NCBI GenBank assembly: GCA_964616985.1
Contig: CAZTVF010000040.1
Span: 1-40,955 of the forward strand
From: CAZTVF01 sp964616985
GTDB lineage: Bacteria; Planctomycetota; Phycisphaerae; SM23-33
Reading direction: 5' to 3'
Length of the DNA stretch: 40,955 nt
This document shows positions 8,213 to 15,298 of the stretch, in pieces. The position numbers were made by a program, and so were the translations under genes. How positions within the stretch are numbered: the first letter of the stretch is position 1; every line of letters begins with the position of its first letter. Below the pieces are notes generated by a model. It was not told where the DNA came from. It did no database searches and worked only from the letters and a program-made list of their open reading frames with translations.

Positions 8213-8360
8213 GGAACGGCGAGGAAGAGGTAACGGGCAACCCACCCGCCGCCGTTCGCTTGCGTTTTAGCGTACGTCGGCCTCTCCCTGTTCTGGCGCT
8301 TGCGGCGAGGCCACGGCGGCAAATTAAAGCCCCTGCCGTCAATGGTGGGCAGGCCCGCCC

Positions 8361-9251
8361 CTACTGGGCGACCCCGTAATAGACCTCGACGGGCACGGGG
8401 GCGATGGCGGTGCGGACGCGGTCGGCGAGGGCGTCGAGGTCGGCATCAGCGAGGGGCGCGGCCTTGGCCGAGCCGGGAGCCCGGGCGATGGTGTGGATCT
8501 GCACGAGTTTGATCTGCCCGCCGCCGGTCAGCGTTTCCTTCAGGCTGTCGATGTATGCCGCCACCTCCGACTCCGGCGGCGCGATGCCGTCGATCCGAAA
8601 GAAGAGGCTCTGGATGACGACGGGCCGCCCGCGCGAGATCTGCAGGATGTTCTCCAGCACCCGCCGCAGCGACACGCGCGGGTAAGGGCGATTGACCCGC
8701 TGGAAATAATCCTCCGTCCCCGCATCGAGCTTGGCCCATATTTCGCCATTGTGCGTATCGAGCACGGGCAGGGCCTTGTGGAACTGCGGCGTGTGAAGCT
8801 GCGTGGCGTTGGTGATGACGATGAGCTTCACGCCGCCGGCACCGCCGTTGAGGAACTTCTTCAGCACCCCGGCCGCCACGGCCACCGCCTCATCGAAGTT
8901 GGGCAGGCAGGTCGGCTCGCCGTCGCCGCTGAAGGCGATGTCGTTGATCCGCCGCTTGTCCATCGGGGCGACCGAGAACGGCGGCTGCTGCCACAGGCGG
9001 CCGCTGGTGGCCTCGTCCATGGCCAGCTCGAGCTCGCGATGCAGCGTGGGCAGGTCCACGCCCTGCAGGCCTCGCGAGACCTTGCGGTCGATCTGGCAGT
9101 ACATGCACGAGAAATTGCACCGCTTGTCGGGGTTGAGGTTCACGCCGATGCTCAGCCCCCTGCTCCGCCGCGAGATCACCGGGTAAACGTACAGGCAGTC
9201 CCGCCACTGGCGGCGATGATCGCGGATCAAGTTGTTCGCACTGTCGCTCAT
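8361..9251 (-). CDS. Radical SAM enzyme, TYW1-like/COG0731 type
   Basis: 296 residues from the chosen start. The radical SAM cluster motif is CNFSCMYCQ, inside VNLNPDKRCNFSCMYC, which binds a [4Fe-4S] cluster and SAM. Downstream, FSGDGEPTCLPNFDEA matches the GGEP-like motif, and VITNATQL and WAKLDAGTEDYFQRVNRPYP match the rest of the COG0731 barrel (proteins related to the wybutosine enzyme TYW1). The substrate is unknown. The frame stays open to 9626, but that upstream sequence overlaps a promoter, a hairpin region and the tRNA edge and does not look like protein. An alternative start is ATG at 9260 (MRRMSDS); 9251 has a GAGG element just upstream. Confidence 0.8.
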   Translation of the reverse strand: MSDSANNLIRDHRRQWRDCLYVYPVISRRSRGLSIGVNLNPDKRCNFSCMYCQIDRKVSRGLQGVDLPTLHRELELAMDEATSGRLWQQPPFSVAPMDKRRINDIAFSGDGEPTCLPNFDEAVAVAAGVLKKFLNGGAGGVKLIVITNATQLHTPQFHKALPVLDTHNGEIWAKLDAGTEDYFQRVNRPYPRVSLRRVLENILQISRGRPVVIQSLFFRIDGIAPPESEVAAYIDSLKETLTGGGQIKLVQIHTIARAPGSAKAAPLADADLDALADRVRTAIAPVPVEVYYGVAQ

Positions 9252-9423
9252 GCGCCTCATTCTACCGCGCCCCGCGATTCGCTGCCGCCCTTTGTGCGGG
9301 AGCTCTTCGGGCGTGGGGCAGATCGCGATGAATCTATTGGTGTAATCCGTCAATCCGTGAAATCCCGCTCTTCCTGTCGCCCGGCGCCCTCGGCCGCCGG
9401 GGGAAATAATCGCCACAAGACCA

Positions 9424-9452
9424 TTGACACAGAACGCGGGGGCCTCTATTCT
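9424..9452 (+). promoter_or_regulatory. Strong sigma-70-type promoter
   Basis: TTGACA at 9424-9429 is a perfect -35, a 17-base spacer follows, and TATTCT at 9447-9452 matches 4 of 6 of the -10. This is the best housekeeping promoter in the window. It points at the hairpin-rich stretch 9459-9620, tRNA-Gln and glmU. Confidence 0.6.
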
Positions 9453-9458
9453 TATACG

Positions 9459-9620
9459 ACTTAAGTGACAGGCGTCTTCCGTTCGCACGGAGCGTTCCCG
9501 CCAGAGTGGGAAATGGGCAGGTGAGGTTGCGGCCTCCTGCTCACAGCTTCCGAACGGGTCCCCCGCCGCAACATGCAGTGCCAGGCCGGAAAATGGGACG
9601 CCTGAATGCCGGCCTACGTT
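9459..9620 (+). ncRNA. Candidate structured RNA (unassigned)
   Basis: This fills most of the gap between the radical SAM start and the tRNA and has no plausible protein. It follows a strong promoter. Complementary pairs are: CAGGCGTC 9469-9476 with GACGCCTG 9597-9604; GTTGCGGC 9526-9533 with GCCGCAAC 9565-9572; AGGCCGG 9583-9589 with CCGGCCT 9609-9615; and a local hairpin CCGT/ACGG at 9479-9490. The third pair encloses half of the first, so a pseudoknot or two alternative folds is implied. I could not match it to SRP RNA, 6S RNA, tmRNA or RNase P RNA. It may also simply be the 5' leader of the tRNA transcript. Confidence 0.35.
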
Positions 9621-9626
9621 ACCCAT

Positions 9627-9698
9627 TACCCGGTGGTGTAATTGGCAACACAGAAGATTTTGGTTCTTCTATTCCTGGTTCGAGTCCAGGCCGGGTAG
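9627..9698 (+). tRNA. tRNA-Gln (anticodon TTG)
   Basis: 72 bases with a complete cloverleaf. The acceptor stem is TACCCGG 9627-9633 with CCGGGTA 9691-9697, and the discriminator is G. The D arm carries the TAATTGGCAACA loop, and the T arm is CCTGG-TTCGAGT-CCAGG. The anticodon stem GAAGA/TCTTC holds the loop TTTTGGT, giving anticodon TTG, which reads CAA (Gln). CCA is not encoded. It is likely transcribed from the promoter at 9424-9452. No terminator is seen before glmU. Confidence 0.95.
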
Positions 9699-9784
9699 CT
9701 ATTTCGCCTGGAATCGATGTCGTTGAAGAGACGTAGACCACGGGCCAGCCGCCGTGCTGCGTCAAACAAACTCACGGAAGCGGA

Positions 9785-10540
9785 ATGTCGGTCACAGCCA
9801 TCATCCTGGCCGCGGGCAAAGGCACGCGGATGAACTCGCCCCTGCCGAAGGTGCTGCACAAATTGTGCGGTCGCCCGATGCTGGCGTGGGTCTTCGACGC
9901 CTGCCGCGAGGCCGGCTGCGACCGCCTCATCGGCGTCATCGGCCACGAGGCCCAGATGGTTCGCGACGCATTCGCCGCCCACACCGACGTCGCCTGGGTC
10001 GAGCAGACGCAGCAGCTTGGCACCGGCCACGCCGTCATGGTCTGCTGCGGCGAACTGGCGGCCCTGTCGGGCCCGGTGCTCGTCGTCGCCGGCGACGGCC
10101 CGCTGATCCGCCCGGCCACCCTCAAGAAACTCATCGACACGCACAATAAGGAACGCGCCGCCTGCACCCTGGCCACCTGCATCATGGACGAGCCCGCCAA
10201 GTACGGCCGCATCGTCCGCTCGGCCAATGGCGAGCTCGAAGGCATCGTCGAGTATCTCGACGCCGCCGAGGCCCAGCGGGCGGTGAAGGAAGTGAACGTC
10301 TCGTTGTACTGCTTCGACGCCGCCGCCCTTCGCGACGTGCTGCCCAAGCTCACCAACAACAACCGCAAGCAGGAATACTACCTCACCGACACGCTGGCGT
10401 TGCTGCGAGCGGCCGGCAAGAAGCTCGCCGCCGTCGCCGCCGTGCCCCCCGAGGAAGTGCTCAGCATCAACACCCTGCCGGAGCTGGCAGACGTGGAACG
10501 GATTCTCTCGCAGCGACTTGCCAAGGGAGCGAAGAAATGA
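9785..10540 (+). CDS. glmU: UDP-GlcNAc pyrophosphorylase domain protein (GlmU N-terminal type)
   Basis: 251 residues. The sequence opens with the sugar-nucleotidyltransferase signature LAAGKGTRMNSPLPKVLHKL. QQLGTGHAV and the metal-site region VVAGDGPLI follow, then YGRIVR, VKEVNVSLYCF and NNRKQEYYLTD, all as in the uridylyltransferase half of GlmU. This half makes UDP-GlcNAc from UTP and GlcNAc-1-P for peptidoglycan and LPS. The left-handed beta-helix acetyltransferase half is absent and the next gene overlaps the stop, so acetylation must be done by another protein if the pathway is complete. It overlaps prs by four bases (ATGA). Confidence 0.85.
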   Translation: MSVTAIILAAGKGTRMNSPLPKVLHKLCGRPMLAWVFDACREAGCDRLIGVIGHEAQMVRDAFAAHTDVAWVEQTQQLGTGHAVMVCCGELAALSGPVLVVAGDGPLIRPATLKKLIDTHNKERAACTLATCIMDEPAKYGRIVRSANGELEGIVEYLDAAEAQRAVKEVNVSLYCFDAAALRDVLPKLTNNNRKQEYYLTDTLALLRAAGKKLAAVAAVPPEEVLSINTLPELADVERILSQRLAKGAKK

Positions 10541-11502
10541 TGGGCAACCTGAAGATCTTCAGCGGCCGCGCCAATCCGCAGCTGGCCCAGAAGGTGAGCG
10601 ATTACCTGGGCATCCCGCTGGGACAGCTCAAGACGCTGCCCTTCCCCGACGGCGAACTGCTGGTCAAGCTCGAAGAAGATGTCCGCGGCCGCGACGTGTT
10701 CTTCATCCAGCCCACGTGCACCCCGGTGAACGAGAGCCTGATGGAGCTGCTGATCTTCATCGATTGCGCCCGCCGCGCCTCGGCCGAGCGGATCACGGCC
10801 GTGCTGCCGTATTACGGCTACGCCCGCCAGGACCGCAAGGACGAGGGCCGCGTGCCCATCACGGCCAAGCTGGTGTCGAACATCATCGCCACGGCCGGGG
10901 CCGACCGCGTGCTGACGATGGACCTGCACGCCGCCCAGATCCAGGGCTTTTTTGACATCCCGGTGGACAATCTTTACGCCGAGCCCGTCCTGAGCCGCTA
11001 CTGGAGCGAACGGAACTTCCAGGACCTGGTCCTGGTGAGCCCCGACCCCGGCAACGCGAAGCGCGCCCGCATGTATGCCGAACGCATCGGCGGCGACCTG
11101 GCCATCATCGACAAGCGCCGCACCAGCGGCTCGAGCGTCGAGGTCGGCCGCGTCATCGGCGACGTCAAGGGCAAGACCGTTCTGATGATGGACGACATGA
11201 TCACCACGGCCGGCACGGTCTCCAGCGCCGCCAAGCTGTGCAAGGACGAGGGCGCCGTTCGCGTCTTCGTGGGCGCGACGCACGCGGTGCTCTGCGGCCC
11301 GGCCGCCGAACGTCTCCACAGCGCCCCCATCGACGAGGTGGTGGTGACGGACACGATCCCGGTGGGTCCTGAAAAGATGGCGTCCATCGGCAAGCTGAAG
11401 GTGCTGTCCGTCGCCCCGCTGCTGGGCGAGGCGATCTATCGCATCCACAATGACGAATCGGTAAGCAGTCTGTTCCTGAAAGATGGCGGACGAGGTCAAT
11501 AA
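10537..11502 (+). CDS. prs: Ribose-phosphate pyrophosphokinase
   Basis: 321 residues, the normal length. It makes PRPP from ribose-5-phosphate and ATP for nucleotide, His and Trp synthesis. FSGRANPQLAQ opens the protein. The ATP/Mg region PYYGYARQDRK is near 90-100. The flexible region RTSGSSVEVG lies where the ribose-phosphate loop precedes the PRPP-binding signature MMDDMITTAGT (about 212-222). The initiator ATG overlaps the glmU stop (ATGA), so it is translationally coupled. Order and contents match the glmU-prs-rplY-pth arrangement common in bacteria. Confidence 0.95.
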   Translation: MMGNLKIFSGRANPQLAQKVSDYLGIPLGQLKTLPFPDGELLVKLEEDVRGRDVFFIQPTCTPVNESLMELLIFIDCARRASAERITAVLPYYGYARQDRKDEGRVPITAKLVSNIIATAGADRVLTMDLHAAQIQGFFDIPVDNLYAEPVLSRYWSERNFQDLVLVSPDPGNAKRARMYAERIGGDLAIIDKRRTSGSSVEVGRVIGDVKGKTVLMMDDMITTAGTVSSAAKLCKDEGAVRVFVGATHAVLCGPAAERLHSAPIDEVVVTDTIPVGPEKMASIGKLKVLSVAPLLGEAIYRIHNDESVSSLFLKDGGRGQ

Positions 11503-11508
11503 ACGGTC

Positions 11509-11540
11509 GCGGGCCGTTGGCCCGCTGCGAACGGTTTTTT
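11509..11540 (+). terminator. Terminator with competing stem between prs and rplY
   Basis: Stem A is GCGGGCC 11509-11515 with GGCCCGC 11519-11525. Stem B is CCGTT 11514-11518 with AACGG 11530-11534, directly followed by six T (11535-11540). A and B share bases and exclude each other. Stem B plus T6 is a short intrinsic terminator, and A would prevent it. It could be a simple end of the prs message or an attenuator for the ribosomal genes. Confidence 0.45.
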
Positions 11541-11641
11541 CGCGGCCGCGACGGCCGCAGCAATCACGGGCGAGACGCTCGTGCTATGAAGATGGCGGCC
11601 GCGGCTAGTCCGTACGGCGCCGCAGGCTAGGAGATCAAAAC

Positions 11642-12316
11642 ATGGCAATGGCGACATTGAAGGCGACGAAGCGGGAAGCAGTCGGCACGCACAAGGTCAA
11701 GCGCGTCCGCGAGCAGGGCATGGTTCCGGCGATCATCTACGGGCACGGCGAGACGCCGGTGCCGGTGGCGATCGACGGCCGCGAGGCCGACGCCGCCGTC
11801 CACAAGGGCAGCCGCCTGCTGCAACTGGACGTCGACGGCCAGAGCCAGCACGTGCTGATCAAGGCCGTGCAGTACGACAACTTCGGTCAGGAACTGCTGC
11901 ACATGGACTTCACCCGCGTCAGCCTCGATGAGCGCGTGCAGGTCACCGTGCCGGTCATCCTCCGCGGCAAGCCCCAGGGCACCGGCGAGGAAGCCGGCGT
12001 GCTGCAGCAGGTGACCGCGGCCGTGCCGATCGAGTGCCTCGTGACGTCCATCCCCGACGACATCCGCGTCAGCGTGGCCGAAATGAAGGTTGGCGACGTG
12101 ATCAAGGCCAAGGACCTGCCGCTGCCGGCGGGCGCCAAGCTGCTGATCGACGGCGAAATCCTGATCTGCTCGGTCACCTTGGTCGTGGAAGTGGAAGAGG
12201 CCGTGGCGGAGGTTGCCGAAGGCGGCGCCGAGCCCGAAGTCATCCGCGAGAAGAAGGAAGAAGGCGAAGAGGGCGCAGGCGAAGCCCCCGCCGGCAAGGC
12301 CGAGAAGAAGGAATAA
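11642..12316 (+). CDS. rplY: Ribosomal protein L25/TL5/CTC family
   Basis: 224 residues, the long CTC form. The N-terminal 5S rRNA-binding barrel (about 1-95, with TKREAVGTHKVKRVREQGMVPAIIYGHG) is followed by the C-terminal TL5 domain (about 100-185). An acidic, Lys/Glu/Ala-rich tail of about 40 residues comes after that. It binds 5S rRNA in the large subunit, and the CTC form is often linked to stress. AGGAG lies eight bases before the ATG; a second ATG two codons later is possible. The tail resembles the low-complexity tails of S6 and L9 encoded just downstream. Confidence 0.93.
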   Translation: MAMATLKATKREAVGTHKVKRVREQGMVPAIIYGHGETPVPVAIDGREADAAVHKGSRLLQLDVDGQSQHVLIKAVQYDNFGQELLHMDFTRVSLDERVQVTVPVILRGKPQGTGEEAGVLQQVTAAVPIECLVTSIPDDIRVSVAEMKVGDVIKAKDLPLPAGAKLLIDGEILICSVTLVVEVEEAVAEVAEGGAEPEVIREKKEEGEEGAGEAPAGKAEKKE

Positions 12317-12442
12317 CGTTTGTGGCGTCGCGGGCGAGGTTTCCTCGTGCCGCGGCGTGAAGGATCGGCCGCCGCCGTGCGAACGGCCGCGGCTGCGGAA
12401 ATGGAACAACGGGCCCGGCGGCCTGCGATGGGAACGATTTCG

Positions 12443-13042
12443 ATGGGCGAACAGGCCACCAAGATCGTCGTCGGGCTGGGCAACCCCGGCCTGCGTTATG
12501 TGCAGACGCGGCATAACGTCGGGTTTGAAGTGATCGACGCGTTGCGCCGTCGCTGGAAGCTCGATCGCGGGCGAAAGGCGTTCGGCGGCGTGCTGACCGA
12601 GGCACGCGGCGTGGCCGGAGCGGATCGTGTGCTGCTGCTGGAACCGCACACGTATATGAACCTCTCGGGCACGGCCGTGGTGGAGCTGGCGACCTTCTAC
12701 AAGGTGCCGGCCTCGGATGTGCTGGTGGTGCTGGACGACCTGGCCCTGCCGCTGGGCCGCCTGCGGGCGCGGGCCGATGGCTCGGCCGGCGGGCACAAGG
12801 GCTTGGCCGACGTGATCCGGGGCCTGGGCACCGACAAGGTCGCGCGGCTGCGATTGGGCATCGGCCCCCAGCCGCCCTATATGGATTCGGTTGATTTCGT
12901 CCTGCAGTCCTTTACGCCGCAGGAATGGATCGAGATACAGATCGCAGTGAACGTGGCCGCAGAGGCCGTGGAGAATTGGGTCCGTGACGGCATTACCCGC
13001 GTCATGGACAAGTATAATCGCAAGGCCGAAACGCCTGAATGA
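12443..13042 (+). CDS. pth: Peptidyl-tRNA hydrolase
   Basis: 199 residues from the chosen start. Pth recycles peptidyl-tRNA dropped by ribosomes. Motifs in order: GLGNPGLRY with Asn14; TRHNVGF with catalytic His24; EPHTYMNLSG; VLDDLALPLG with Asp99; and SAGGHKGLADVI. The residue in the place of E. coli Asn114 (GGHNGL) is Lys here. The frame is open back to 12320, but the extra residues are Arg/Ala-rich and not Pth-like. ATGs at 12428 and 12443 are both possible; 12443 fits the family length and has a weak GGGA upstream. It overlaps the region of the rpsF start. Confidence 0.92.
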   Translation: MGEQATKIVVGLGNPGLRYVQTRHNVGFEVIDALRRRWKLDRGRKAFGGVLTEARGVAGADRVLLLEPHTYMNLSGTAVVELATFYKVPASDVLVVLDDLALPLGRLRARADGSAGGHKGLADVIRGLGTDKVARLRLGIGPQPPYMDSVDFVLQSFTPQEWIEIQIAVNVAAEAVENWVRDGITRVMDKYNRKAETPE

Positions 13043-13056
13043 ACGGAAAGTCGCAC

Positions 13057-13527
13057 ATGAACCAGGAAAAGAAAACGTACGAAGGCATGTTCCTGATGGA
13101 CTCGGGCACGGATTTCGCCGGAATCAGCCAGCCCGTCCGCAGTATTCTGGAGCGGCGCGAGGCGGAAATCCTGACGATGAAGCCGTGGGACGACCGCAAG
13201 CTCTGCTTCGAAATCAAGGGCCGCAAGCGCGGGCTGTACGTGCTGGCCTACTTCAAGGTCAACCCGCTGAACATCGTCGAGATCGAGCACGACTGCGCCC
13301 TCGATGAGCGCGTCCTCCGCTCGCTGATCCTCCGCCGCGATGTCATCACCGACGAAGAGATCAACGCCCAGACCCCGGCCACCTCGACGCCGGCCCCCGT
13401 GGAGCGCACCGACGCCGAAGGCGCCCCGGCCGTTGCCGCCGCCCCCGCCGCCGCCGTTGCGGAGATCGAGGAAATCCCCTCGATCGACGCCCTGGCCGAC
13501 GAGCCGGCTGCCGAAGAGGAAAAGTAA
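13057..13527 (+). CDS. rpsF: Ribosomal protein S6
   Basis: 156 residues. The first ~100 are the S6 fold (KTYEGMFLMDS, then VNPLNIVEIEHDCALDERVLRSLILRRD), which binds 16S rRNA and S18 on the platform of the 30S. The remainder is an Ala/Pro/Glu-rich tail, longer than usual. An in-frame ATG at 13039 overlaps the pth stop, but GGAAAG lies six bases before the ATG at 13057, so that start is preferred. It belongs to the classic rpsF-ssb-rpsR-rplI set. Confidence 0.93.
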   Translation: MNQEKKTYEGMFLMDSGTDFAGISQPVRSILERREAEILTMKPWDDRKLCFEIKGRKRGLYVLAYFKVNPLNIVEIEHDCALDERVLRSLILRRDVITDEEINAQTPATSTPAPVERTDAEGAPAVAAAPAAAVAEIEEIPSIDALADEPAAEEEK

Positions 13528-13600
13528 CCGCCCGCCCCCGTGGCGCAGCCGCTGACGGCAGCGCGGGATCGGCACGGCATAACCCCTAGCGGAGAGCGAC

Positions 13601-14086
13601 ATGGCGAACTTCAACAAGGTCATCCTGGTCGGCAATCTCACCCGAGACCCGCAGATCTCGTACCTGCCCAACCAGACGGCGGTGGCCGAGCTGGGCATGG
13701 CGATCAACCATCGCTGGCGCGACGCCCAGGGCAACAACAAGGAAGACGTCTGCTTCATCGACTGCCGCGTGTACGGCAAGCAGGCCGAAGTGTGCGGCCA
13801 GTACCTCTCCAAGGGCAAGCAGTTGCTGGTCGAGGGCCGGCTGCAGTTCTCGATGTGGGAGGGCAAGGACGGCCAGAAACGGAGCAAGCACCGCGTGATC
13901 GTGGACCGCTTCCAGTTCCTGGGCGCTCCGGGCGGGGCCCCCGCCGGCGGCGGCCAGGGCGGACAGTCGCGTCCGGCCCCGCAGCGTCAAGCGCCCCAGG
14001 CCCCCCAGGGCCAAGGCGAGCACGAAGAAGTTCCCGAGCCGCCCTACGAGGGTGAACCCCCGGCCGGTGAAGATATCCCGTTCTAA
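13601..14086 (+). CDS. ssb: Single-stranded DNA-binding protein
   Basis: 161 residues. The OB fold (about 1-108) has the family start NFNKVILVGNLTRDPQ, and FIDCRVYGKQAEVCGQYLSKGKQLLVEGRL follows. The next ~45 residues are a Gly/Gln/Pro-rich linker. The protein ends in EDIPF, the acidic tip that binds partner proteins of replication and repair. GGAGAG precedes the ATG. It sits between rpsF and rpsR as in most bacteria, and dnaB follows further down. Confidence 0.95.
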   Translation: MANFNKVILVGNLTRDPQISYLPNQTAVAELGMAINHRWRDAQGNNKEDVCFIDCRVYGKQAEVCGQYLSKGKQLLVEGRLQFSMWEGKDGQKRSKHRVIVDRFQFLGAPGGAPAGGGQGGQSRPAPQRQAPQAPQGQGEHEEVPEPPYEGEPPAGEDIPF

Positions 14087-14151
14087 TCGTCGCGGGCTTT
14101 TGGCCTGCCACGTGCTGAAAACGAAACAACGTCACTTTTGAGGTAAACACC

Positions 14152-14421
14152 ATGTTCATGAAGAAACGCCCCGGATCGAAGGCCGCCGCCCTGAAGCGCA
14201 AGCGGAAGCCCCGTTTTCGTGAGCAGGCCAAGTGCCGGTTCTGCCGCGACAAGGTCACCCACATCGACTACAAGGACATCCCCGTGCTCAGCAAGCTCTG
14301 CACCCAGCACGGCAAGCTGTTCAGCCGCAAGCGGAGCGGCAACTGCGCCGCCTGCCAGCGCAAGGCCAAGAAGGCCATCAAGTACGCCCGGTTCATGTCC
14401 CTGATGCCGTACGTCAGCTAG
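14152..14421 (+). CDS. rpsR: Ribosomal protein S18
   Basis: 89 residues, basic. The core DIPVLSKLCTQHGKLFSRKRSG and AKKAIKYARFMSLMPYV is typical S18, which pairs with S6 on the 30S platform. Two CxxC pairs (CRFC at the start, CAAC in GNCAACQRK) suggest the zinc-binding C+ form. GAGGT lies seven bases before the ATG. Confidence 0.95.
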   Translation: MFMKKRPGSKAAALKRKRKPRFREQAKCRFCRDKVTHIDYKDIPVLSKLCTQHGKLFSRKRSGNCAACQRKAKKAIKYARFMSLMPYVS

Positions 14422-14451
14422 GCTGTCCAACACGATAACGAGGATTAACGC

Positions 14452-14976
14452 ATGAAAGTGCTCCTGAGAAGAAACGTCTCGAACCTCGGCAAGATTGGCG
14501 AGGTCGTCGAAGTCAAATCGGGCTATGCCCGCAATTATCTGCTGCCCCAGCGGCTGGCCGTCCAGCCCACCGCCGGCAACCTCAAGGCCGTCGAGGCCGA
14601 GAAGCAGAAGTACCTCGAACAGCTCGCCCGCGAACGCGCCGAGCTCCAGGTGCAGGCCCAGCTGTTGGAAGGCAAGGAAGTCACCATTCCTGCCCGCGCC
14701 AACGCCGAAGGCCACCTGTACGGCTCGATCGGGCCTGCCCAGATCGTGGCTGCCCTGGCCGGCATGAACATCTTCGTCGAGGCCAAGACCATCCTGCTGG
14801 AGAACGCCATCCGCCAGCTGGACAAGTATGACGTGGTCGTCAGCTTCGCCGAGGATATCAAGGCCACCCTCCACGTGTGGGTCGTGCCCCTCCGCGACGA
14901 GGCCGGCAACGTCATCCCGCCCGACGAGGCCCCCGCGGCCGAAACGGCTGACGAGTCCTCCGAAGAACGCGAATAA
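14452..14976 (+). CDS. rplI: Ribosomal protein L9
   Basis: 174 residues. The N-terminal L9 domain has the conserved MKVLLRRNVSNLGKIGEVVEVKSGYARNYLLP pattern, here split by normal spacing. The long connecting helix (about 45-75) and the C-terminal rRNA-binding domain (about 78-150) follow. An acidic tail of about 20 residues (ETADESSEERE) ends it. L9 binds 23S rRNA near L1. It is the last gene before a strong terminator at 15078-15117. Confidence 0.95.
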   Translation: MKVLLRRNVSNLGKIGEVVEVKSGYARNYLLPQRLAVQPTAGNLKAVEAEKQKYLEQLARERAELQVQAQLLEGKEVTIPARANAEGHLYGSIGPAQIVAALAGMNIFVEAKTILLENAIRQLDKYDVVVSFAEDIKATLHVWVVPLRDEAGNVIPPDEAPAAETADESSEERE

Positions 14977-15077
14977 CGTCCGCGACCGCCGCGACACCGG
15001 CGCCGGGTGCAAACCGGGCGCCGCACCTGGCGCAGCCGGGGACGTCTCGGCGGTCTTGCTGATGTGTTCATCTATGC

Positions 15078-15117
15078 GCGCGGCGATCTCATCATGGGTC
15101 GCCGCGCTGCTTTTTTT
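15078..15117 (+). terminator. Intrinsic terminator after rplI
   Basis: A 9-base-pair perfect stem GCGCGGCGA (15078-15086) / TCGCCGCGC (15099-15107) has a 12-base loop. Three bases then lead to seven T (15111-15117). It closes the ribosomal protein run and separates it from dnaB. Confidence 0.85.
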
Positions 15118-15188
15118 GAGAGGCGCTGCGCGGGGAATCGCTTAGGTCTTTTTTTGACTTTTTGCCGGAGTGATTCGTGGGTTATCCC

Positions 15189-15218
15189 TTGTCGCGCTGT
15201 CGCAGAGAGCATTAAAAT
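15189..15218 (+). promoter_or_regulatory. Likely dnaB promoter
   Basis: TTGTCG at 15189-15194 (4 of 6), an 18-base spacer and TAAAAT at 15213-15218 (5 of 6). It lies between the rplI terminator and the dnaB start, giving a leader of about 75 bases. Confidence 0.45.
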
Positions 15219-15298
15219 CGACTGCGCGACGGGATCGTTCAGTGCCCGGGCGGAAGCTACCACAAGTCGGCCGCGACGGCCGCATCAAAGAAGCAACG

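Noticed and set aside
9459..9620. SRP (4.5S) or 6S RNA
   Set aside because: The CAGG..GGAA..AGCAG core of SRP RNA is not present in order on either strand, and the closing stem/central bubble of 6S RNA could not be drawn convincingly.
9252..9626. N-terminal extension of the radical SAM gene to 9626
   Set aside because: The added residues show no protein-like pattern and would cover a strong opposite-strand promoter and the hairpin region.
12320..12442. Upstream start for Pth
   Set aside because: The residues are Arg/Ala-rich and outside the family. The fold starts at KIVVGLGNPG.
15170..15298. Upstream start for DnaB
   Set aside because: It covers the likely promoter and gives a non-conserved Arg-rich N-terminus. 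The DnaB domain begins after 15299.
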